From positions 1 through 48,197 of the forward strand of contig NZ_JAUCMW010000028.1 in assembly GCF_030372765.1 (NCBI RefSeq): DNA of 48,197 nucleotides, read 5' to 3'. The position numbers and the translations under genes are program-made. The stretch comes from Labilibaculum sp. K2S (lineage in GTDB: Bacteria; Bacteroidota; Bacteroidia; Bacteroidales; Marinifilaceae). The notes beneath the pieces are model-generated. The model was given only the letters and a program-made list of their open reading frames with translations. It was not told the origin of the DNA and did no database searches. Below are positions 43,023 to 48,197 of the stretch, piece by piece (position 1 is the first letter of the stretch; each line of letters begins with the position of its first letter).

Positions 43023-43553
43023 TTATTTATGGAATTTATCTTCTTCCCATTTTTCGGGATTGTTCAGAATATAATCATGAATTCGTTGGTAAGCAATATC
43101 ATTTCTGATGATATGATCGTGATAAAGAGATTGCCAGGCAAAGTTGATCTGGTGCAGTGCTGCATATTTTTTCACCCCAATTTTAAACCCGCGGACAATT
43201 GATGCCGGATTTTTGGATTGCGGCCCGAATTGGTTTTTTGTGGAGACAGAAGATCTTGTGTCTTTACTATGTTCTTCATCAGCTTTGTCAATCACAATTA
43301 TGCCATGCACATGCATGGGCATTACCACAAGGGCATCCAGTTGCACAAAGGGGAAGTGTCCGGGTATAGCCATCCAAAAGGTTTCGGCCATTTTACCAAT
43401 TTCAGATAGTTGCATTACCCCATTTACCACTTGCCCGAAAAAATGTTTCCTGTTTGCCGTACAGATGGTAACAAAATAGGGCGCATTTACTCCGTAATCC
43501 CAGCTTTGCAGGCGGGTGGTTTTTATGCGGTATTTGTTCTGGTATTTGTCCAC
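43023..43553 (-). CDS. REP-associated tyrosine transposase (RAYT, IS200-like)
   Basis: 176 residues from a GTG. Single-domain HUH nuclease: the hydrophobic-HVH motif is in VVMPMHVHGIIVI, and the catalytic Tyr is probably in the FKIGVKKYA helix. N-terminal YGVNAPYFVTICTANRKHFF is the RAYT opening motif, and WQSLYHDHIIRNDIAYQRIH the usual C-terminal segment. RAYTs process REP palindromes, and two lie directly at the 3' end of this gene. A weathered REP-like sequence (gacagaagatcttgtgtc, ~43246) is also inside the coding region, encoding the KDTRSSVSTK loop. Confidence 0.9.
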   Translation of the reverse strand: MDKYQNKYRIKTTRLQSWDYGVNAPYFVTICTANRKHFFGQVVNGVMQLSEIGKMAETFWMAIPGHFPFVQLDALVVMPMHVHGIIVIDKADEEHSKDTRSSVSTKNQFGPQSKNPASIVRGFKIGVKKYAALHQINFAWQSLYHDHIIRNDIAYQRIHDYILNNPEKWEEDKFHK

Positions 43554-43588
43554 AAGTAAAGCTTTTCTTTTCTATATTCCCTTGGGGC

Positions 43589-43723
43589 TTATGTGGTGTG
43601 AGAGGTGCGCCCCAACCATTTTTGCGACTTAATAAGCTGTTCTATTTTTGTCTTATCCATTTTGTCAATCAATGCAATGTCTACTTGTTTGCCAGCAGCC
43701 TTTATTCCAAACAATTCAGTCGA
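43589..43723 (-). pseudogene. C-terminal gene fragment downstream of the FemAB gene
   Basis: A 44-codon open frame without a start codon near its beginning: STELFGIKAAGKQVDIALID, then KMDKTKIEQLIKSQKWLGR and a TAA. The codon pattern and helical, charged sequence look like the tail of a real protein. A TTGGGGC/GCCCCAA hairpin (43582-43615) overlaps its end. The parent family is not recognised. Confidence 0.35.
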
Positions 43724-43738
43724 TTAGGCTTTCGGGCT

Positions 43739-44842
43739 TTATTTTCTAATCTCTTGTACCCGATATAAATTATACAACTTTTTATTGTACGGATAATCCC
43801 AACATCCCATTCTATGGTAAATATTTCCACCAAATCCTTTCTTGTAAATATGAACTCCATGTAAAGGATGAGCCTGATTTAAATTAGGAGCAGAACCAAA
43901 CATATCATATTCAGAACATCCCCATTCTTTTGCTATTCGTATCGATTCCCATTGCAAAGAATAGCTCGCCATTAAGTTATTTTTACAGGATGTAGATGCC
44001 CCATATAAATATGTTCCCCGTTTTTTTGATAAAACCAAAAACATTGATGAAAGAAAACTACCGCCAAAATCAGCCATTAACATTTTAACGCTTACTCCTT
44101 TTTTACTGTTGTCCTGATTTTTTAATATGGCAGCAAAGTATTCTTGATTTTGCAATGGCATGTTATGACGCATGGCTGTTTCTTGATACAATTTATACCA
44201 TTGTCCAATATGATCAATACTATATTCAAGCACTCTGATTCCTTTCTTATTTGCTTTTCTTACGTTATACCTTGTATTGTATCTCATATTATTGAGCAAA
44301 TCCTTCTCTTTTAAAGTCAAATCAAGAAAAAAGGTATTTTTTGGCAAATTGTCCTCTATGCTTTTGTGTAAATTCCAATTAGCCGTATTAAAATTTAGCC
44401 GGTATTCTTGAGTTGCACTTGGTGGTGGTCCTATCCAGTTTCCATGATTGTCAAAATACTCCTCTTCAAGCGCCCACTGATTCTCCCAAATCAAATCGTA
44501 ACGAATAAAAATGCAATTTGGAGGAAGAAATGGTTTTATAGATTCAGATAATTGTTCTAAAAATAATCCTTGATTTTCAAACGCAGGTTCTAATTTTGGC
44601 CCGTATGGGATGTATGCAAAACAATTAACATTATCTACGTACTTGATTAAAACCAATAAATCTTCACTTTTTTTTTCCAAAGAGTTAGCTGTGCTAAATA
44701 ATAAATCCTTTGAGATTGTCAACTCAAATCCCTTTGGAATAAATCCTTGATTTCTTTTTACGCGTGCCCAGAAAGGCGTTTGAGGTAATATATTTGTAGT
44801 CTTAAATTCTTCAATATCTTTCTTCTCTAAATTACAAATCAT
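43739..44842 (-). CDS. FemAB-family aminoacyl transferase (peptidoglycan bridge / lipid II type)
   Basis: 367 residues, a tandem-GNAT FemX/FemAB fold. Segments: LPQTPFWARVKRNQGFIPKG, FAYIPYGPKLEP, TFFLDLTLKEKDLLNNMRYN followed by TRYNVRKANKKGI (the FemABX 'K/R-YNxRKAxKxG' signature), LFLVLSKKRGTYLYGAST and YDMFGSAPN...HGVHIYKKGFGG. Such enzymes use aminoacyl-tRNA to add residues to a peptidoglycan precursor. Bacteroidota peptidoglycan is usually directly cross-linked, so the acceptor here may differ. It stands alone. Confidence 0.88.
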   Translation of the reverse strand: MICNLEKKDIEEFKTTNILPQTPFWARVKRNQGFIPKGFELTISKDLLFSTANSLEKKSEDLLVLIKYVDNVNCFAYIPYGPKLEPAFENQGLFLEQLSESIKPFLPPNCIFIRYDLIWENQWALEEEYFDNHGNWIGPPPSATQEYRLNFNTANWNLHKSIEDNLPKNTFFLDLTLKEKDLLNNMRYNTRYNVRKANKKGIRVLEYSIDHIGQWYKLYQETAMRHNMPLQNQEYFAAILKNQDNSKKGVSVKMLMADFGGSFLSSMFLVLSKKRGTYLYGASTSCKNNLMASYSLQWESIRIAKEWGCSEYDMFGSAPNLNQAHPLHGVHIYKKGFGGNIYHRMGCWDYPYNKKLYNLYRVQEIRK

Positions 44843-44884
44843 CCTTTTTTTGTTGCAAAATTAAATAATAAAATACTTAATAGG

Positions 44885-45000
44885 AAACGCCCGTGACAGG
44901 AATTTGTGACACACAAGGGGATGATTATTCCAGCATGGTAATCCCGAAAGCTTTCGAAACCCTATCACAACTAAAAACAAATTGTAATTATATTGAAATG
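44885..45000 (+). repeat. Diverged third copy of the leader element
   Basis: Begins GAAACGCCCGTGACAGGAA and contains a 33-bp stretch (44909-44941) identical to the minus strand of 7141-7173. It then diverges (a CGAAAGCTTTCG palindrome lies at ~44945) and ends TTGTAATTATATTGAAATG, again close to the family's ATGAAA boundary. It is a single unit and is not attached to a start codon; a REP copy follows at once. Confidence 0.75.
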
Positions 45001-45083
45001 AAAGATTTTCAGTGGAGATAAAAAATCTTGCGCTTGAGACGCAAGATCTTGCGTTTGTGCGATATTATTTATGGAATTTATGC
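44996..45083. repeat. Second REP/RAYT-end copy
   Basis: Repeats 'gatgaaaggttttcagtgg' and the flank 'cttgagacgcaagatcttgc' through 'gatattatttatggaattta' found at 42878-43038, including what are the last codons of the RAYT gene there. The palindrome (45038-45055) has one end mismatch. The transposase itself is absent. Confidence 0.85.
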
Positions 45084-45135
45084 TCGATGAATTTTACTTA
45101 CATTTGCATCCTGAATTTGGTATTAGTACAAACAA

Positions 45136-45173
45136 AGCAGGTGGCATCTCCCTGCTGTGAAGTAAAAAGAAGG
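45136..45173 (+). promoter_or_regulatory. Candidate preQ1-I riboswitch
   Basis: AGCAGG (45136-45141) pairs with CCTGCT (45151-45156) around loop TGGCATCTC, followed by an A-rich tail GTGAAGTAAAAAGAAGG. The order stem, GGTxGCAxxxxCCC, and A-rich tail ending in AAGG matches the small preQ1-I aptamer. It lies 60 nt upstream of a queuosine-precursor transporter, the expected target. The tail is a few bases longer than usual, so this is a candidate only. Confidence 0.55.
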
Positions 45174-45233
45174 CCTAACAACAATTAATAGTTTGTGAGT
45201 ATCCTTTCATGCTTCAATTAAAAGAATAAAAAA

Positions 45234-45938
45234 ATGCAAAACGAAATTTTATGGCTGGTCATGTTGCTGGCAAACTTCCTGTTAATTATTTTAGCCTACC
45301 GCATATTTGGTAAATGGGGACTTATTATTTGGATTCCAATTTCTGTTATTGTTGCCAATGTTCAAGTTATTCAAACCGTTGAGCTTTTTGGACTTGTTGC
45401 AACTTTAGGTAATATCGTTTATGCCTCGTCGTTTTTAGTGACCGATATTTTGTCGGAAAATTATGGCAAAGAAGAGGCAAAAAAGGCTGTTTGGATAGGA
45501 TTTTTCAGCCTCATTTCCATGACCCTATTAATGAATCTGTCCTTGCTTTTTATCCCGCTAGAAGGAGATGAGTTTGCAGGTATTGCGCACAAAGCAACCA
45601 ATACAATATTTAGTTTAATGCCCCGCATAGCTATTGCCAGCCTTGCGGCATATTTACTTTCCCAACGGCATGATATTTGGGCTTATCATTTTTGGCGGAA
45701 ACATTTTCCAAAAGACAAACAAATTTGGATACGCAATAATTTAAGCACATTTGTTTCTCAGTTTATTGATAGTACTGTTTTTGTACTTATTGCTTTTTGG
45801 GGCGTATTTGAAACTGCTGTGATGTGGGAAATATTTTTAAGCACCTATTTCCTGAAATTTATTGTTGCTGCAGCCGATACCCCATTCGTATATTGGGGCA
45901 AACGGATTTTCAAAAAAGAGAAGTTCTATTTAGATTGA
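45234..45938 (+). CDS. yhhQ: Queuosine precursor transporter (YhhQ/QPTR, DUF165)
   Basis: 234 residues with six predicted membrane helices. Imports queuine/preQ0/preQ1 for tRNA modification. Family signatures: NVQVIQTVELFGLVATLGNI, YASSFLVTDILSENYGKEEA, the ASLAAYLLSQRHDIWAYHFW region, WIRNNLSTFVSQFIDSTVFV, and KFIVAAADTPFVYWG at the end. A candidate preQ1-I aptamer in the leader supports both the identity and control by pathway product. No other queuosine gene is in the window. Confidence 0.93.
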   Translation: MQNEILWLVMLLANFLLIILAYRIFGKWGLIIWIPISVIVANVQVIQTVELFGLVATLGNIVYASSFLVTDILSENYGKEEAKKAVWIGFFSLISMTLLMNLSLLFIPLEGDEFAGIAHKATNTIFSLMPRIAIASLAAYLLSQRHDIWAYHFWRKHFPKDKQIWIRNNLSTFVSQFIDSTVFVLIAFWGVFETAVMWEIFLSTYFLKFIVAAADTPFVYWGKRIFKKEKFYLD

Positions 45939-46240
45939 TGCCTTTATGAATAGCTTGTGGTGAAATTATTGCTTGAATAAACCGGCTTGGTTTAATAATT
46001 ATCTCCTTGAGTATTGTGCCTTGTAGTTTTTGCTTTTAGCTGCAAGGAACGCGATACTACCGAAACGAAGTGGAGATCAGCGAAGCTAATCGCGCACCAG
46101 CAGGGTTCTGTCAGGCCTTCAGCCTTAAATTGTCATGCTCTGACTTATAGGCAAGCTGTAAATGTCAGGGTATGACTAGTATTGAATCGATGCTCCACAT
46201 TTACAAACAAATCACGCCTAATAGACGTGATTCTTTATTC
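45939..46240. other. Gene-free stretch with hairpins after the transporter gene
   Basis: No ORF. There is a weak AATTATT...AAACC-GGTTT...AATAATT hairpin (~45965-46003) and a clean AATCACG/CGTGATT stem (~46211-46233) followed by TCTTTATT that could terminate the + strand transcript. The sequence between, unusually GC-rich for this DNA, may belong with the intron-like remnant that follows. Confidence 0.4.
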
Positions 46241-46249
46241 CCCATAACT

Positions 46250-46396
46250 TAATCCCGATCACTCGGGACCGTATACAGCCTGTCCCGATTTTTATCGGGA
46301 AGACCCGCTTAGTTTATGCTGAGCTTGCGAAGTATCTGGTGGTGTGAAAGCCTCTCCCTGCTAATGATTACTAGCGGGGCGGGCTATTCGATTATG
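46250..46396 (+). other. Possible group II intron 3'-end remnant
   Basis: GGTGGTGTGAAAGCC, then CCCTGCTA/TAGCGGGG stem and GGGCTATTCGATTAT (~46339-46394). This resembles the last domain and 3' splice end of bacterial group II introns, which commonly read GGTGTGAGAGG - stem - CTACTCGATT. The preceding domain V is not intact (GAGCTTGCGAAGTATCTGG), and no maturase is present. TCCCGA/TCGGGA hairpins lie at ~46253-46300. Confidence 0.3.
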
Positions 46397-46405
46397 CATA
46401 GTTTT

Positions 46406-48193
46406 TTATTCTATTATTAAGCTTTTATACTTTGGATATTTCACAGAGTATTTCAAATTAAATTCTTTTTCCTCAGACGGTTTTAGGGTAAACTCCCACT
46501 TAACTTCACCTGTTTCTTTGTTTTGTTTTCCTCCTGATAGATTTTGAATATCTACCTCGATTTCTTCAAGTTTGGAGATTGGAACTTGGTCAAGAACTAT
46601 CATATTTATTTCTTGACTTTTATTATTCCTGATTATTGTTAACCAAGACTTAGTTTCTTCTTTCTTTGAACCTAAGAATTGTCGGGTTGTAAAGTCTTTT
46701 AAATTTTTACGGCTGACACTTACATTTTTGTCTTTTCCTAATGAAACTTGTAGGGTGTCAGATGCAAACCTGACATCAATTAATGATTTTCCGATATAAG
46801 TTTCTTCGAAAAATATGTTCGCTTCTCCTTCTAACAAATTGTATTTTTCCCAGTCTGTGATATTTGCAATTAAGAAAGCATCACTGTTAATTTTGGGAAC
46901 AGAATAATATTGATAATAGGCAGGAACTTGATAAACAGCCATATCAACAGAATAACTTTTATTATCAGATTTCACAGAATAAGGTGTTTTAATTTCAAAA
47001 TCAACGGTGGTCTGATTTTCTGTTTTTTGAAATGGTACTGCAATACTCTCTGATTCTCTACTTTTCATTCTGGAATTTCCTTGAACCGAGACTCCGGCGA
47101 GTCTACCTTGAAGTGCACCTTCATAATCAGTATCTCCCTGAACACCATATGCAACAGTAACAACTTCATCAAGAGCTAAAAATTCTTCTTGCATTTTTAC
47201 ATTAATTACTGAACTTGTTATTGGTAATGTTTGTGTTTTAAAACCTATAAATGAAAAGCTTAAATAATCTGTATTTGTTGGTATGGTAATGGAGTACCTC
47301 CCGTTTATATCGGTCACAGCTCCAATTGTTGTTTCTGGAACCATGACAGTTGTTCCCGGTAATGGTTGGTTCTCCTGGTCAACAACTTGTCCTGTAACGG
47401 AATTTATTGATGTATTATAAACAGGTGGGAAATTATTATAATCTAAATAGTAAGTTTTTAATTCAGGAGCAACTCCAGAGGTCGTGGGATTGGATGATGA
47501 GAATTTTAATTTGACATTATTCCAGTCAATTTTGGTGTCTTGCCTAACATTCGCTTTGTATATTATTTCAACAGGGTCATTAATTGATTTTGCACGAATA
47601 TCGTATGTTGGATACCAACCGGCATTTTCCACTAAATAAGAAATTTCAATTGATGCAGAAGTTTTTGTTTTAGCTTCAACTTTAACTAAAATTTCTCCCA
47701 TTGGAAATTCCTTTTTACTTGAACTTGTATTTAATTGGTTTTCAAGATTGTTTTTTTGTTCATTTAGTTTTTCTAGTGTCTTATTTCTTTCAATTTTTTT
47801 CAACATCAAGTCCGTGAGTTGAGTACTATAAAATTCAGAAGTCTCTTTTAGGTTTGCGACACTTAATTCACTGTTTTTACCCCCAATTACTCTATTGTCT
47901 TTTAAGAAATTTAGTTGTTCATTTAGTATAGATAAATGAGTTTGTTCTAATTCTATTTTTGAATCAAGGTCATTTATTTTTGATTCTATGATTTTAACGT
48001 CTTCTGATTTTTCAAGCTCGTCTAAAAAATTTTGTTGATGATTGACAGACAAAACAGTAACATCTCCATTTGCTTTAACCTGAACACTTTTGGCATCAAT
48101 AAAAGGAGATAGGTTATTAAATTTGAGTACTGTTTCACCTTGAGTGTGTATTTCGGTGTATATGTGCCACCCATTTCGGTGATGTTGTGCCAC
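46406..48193 (-). CDS. DUF4139/mucoidy-inhibitor-A-like protein with embedded carboxypeptidase-like domain, 5' end disrupted
   Basis: 595 codons from a GTG, incomplete or damaged at the N-terminus. Native sequence appears to begin near TQGETVLKFNNLSPFIDAKS (DUF4140 region, from ~48145). A coiled coil spans ~62-160 (EKSEDVKIIESKINDLDSKI and on). The first DUF4139 strand block is ~165-250 (YLVENAGWYPTYDIRAKS). Inserted at ~265-335 is a CarboxypepD_reg-like domain (VTGQVVDQENQPLPGTTVMV), followed by LDEVVTVAYG, the linker that normally precedes a TonB plug. DUF4139 resumes from ~390 to the end. Secreted in the family; the signal peptide is missing here. The first ~16 residues come from an IS-like end. 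Confidence 0.75.
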   Translation of the reverse strand: MAQHHRNGWHIYTEIHTQGETVLKFNNLSPFIDAKSVQVKANGDVTVLSVNHQQNFLDELEKSEDVKIIESKINDLDSKIELEQTHLSILNEQLNFLKDNRVIGGKNSELSVANLKETSEFYSTQLTDLMLKKIERNKTLEKLNEQKNNLENQLNTSSSKKEFPMGEILVKVEAKTKTSASIEISYLVENAGWYPTYDIRAKSINDPVEIIYKANVRQDTKIDWNNVKLKFSSSNPTTSGVAPELKTYYLDYNNFPPVYNTSINSVTGQVVDQENQPLPGTTVMVPETTIGAVTDINGRYSITIPTNTDYLSFSFIGFKTQTLPITSSVINVKMQEEFLALDEVVTVAYGVQGDTDYEGALQGRLAGVSVQGNSRMKSRESESIAVPFQKTENQTTVDFEIKTPYSVKSDNKSYSVDMAVYQVPAYYQYYSVPKINSDAFLIANITDWEKYNLLEGEANIFFEETYIGKSLIDVRFASDTLQVSLGKDKNVSVSRKNLKDFTTRQFLGSKKEETKSWLTIIRNNKSQEINMIVLDQVPISKLEEIEVDIQNLSGGKQNKETGEVKWEFTLKPSEEKEFNLKYSVKYPKYKSLIIE

Positions 48194-48197
48194 TAAA
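48145..48197. mobile_element. Probable terminus of an IS21-family element (continues beyond the window)
   Basis: Begins TGTGTATTTCGGTG and holds two tandem 23-bp motifs: TTTCGGTG at 48151 and 48174, GTGCCAC at 48164 and 48187. Multiple short repeats at the ends, beginning with TG, are a feature of IS21-family termini. It lies exactly where the DUF4139 protein stops resembling its family. Confidence 0.5.

Noticed and set aside
42874..43074. Plus-strand ORF over the REP palindromes
   Set aside because: It is the antisense and flank of REP palindromes and RAYT codons and has no protein-like character.

Overview
The window is AT-rich chromosomal DNA from a member of the Bacteroidota, probably a marine or sediment Bacteroidales/Marinilabiliales-type organism. 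The phylum call rests on Wzi-type capsule protein, FemAB transferase, CarboxypepD_reg-like and DUF3857/DUF4139 proteins, promoters of the TTTG-N19-TAnnTTTG type, start codons mostly without Shine-Dalgarno sequences, and intergenic palindromes typical of the phylum. The finer placement is inference. No rRNA, tRNA or CRISPR array was seen.

Layout. 0-8.5 kb is a loosely packed accessory stretch: a carboxypeptidase-like-domain protein beside a 21-bp binary tandem repeat, repeat-filled intergenic DNA, a receiver protein with a degenerate kinase half, a four-helix-bundle gene with a probable frameshift, a DUF3857 transglutaminase, DUF2461 and a twice-frameshifted DsrE pseudogene. 8.8-14.2 kb is a four-gene exopolysaccharide-type operon (membrane-anchored unknown, YaiO barrel, HEAT membrane protein, GT2 synthase). 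14.4-16.8 kb holds a DUF3332 lipoprotein and the P-II/ammonium transporter pair. 17.4-24.7 kb is a complete histidine operon hisGDCBHAF(IE), headed by a five-His leader peptide and an attenuator terminator. 24.9-28.5 kb holds a nitroreductase, a CBM9-like protein and gamma-glutamyltransferase. 28.8-36.6 kb is a surface-polysaccharide cluster: Nudix, Wzi, a CDP-glycerol-type transferase fused to an LPS-kinase-like domain, a degraded patch, a glycosyltransferase-like protein, a CMP-nonulosonate synthetase fused to a KdsC-like phosphatase, and a NeuB-type synthase. 36.6-42.9 kb holds ispD, map, PPK2 and a large HExxH/TolB-like/barrel protein. 42.9-48.2 kb holds a RAYT transposase with its REP palindromes, a FemAB transferase, a queuosine-precursor transporter behind a candidate preQ1-I aptamer, a possible group II intron remnant, and a DUF4139 gene whose 5' end is cut by what looks like an IS21-family terminus at the window edge.

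The most unusual signal is a ~185-bp leader made of two related ~90-bp units. It lies directly upstream of, and runs into, the start codons of two unrelated genes 30 kb apart (the DUF3857 transglutaminase and ispD), with the units in the same order. A diverged single unit at 44.9 kb shares an exact 33-bp core with one of them. I do not recognise it as a known RNA or insertion element. Other notable points are the his attenuator, the two-letter 21-bp minisatellite that is open in only one of six frames, the domain fusions in the polysaccharide cluster, and several fresh-looking single-base gene breaks.
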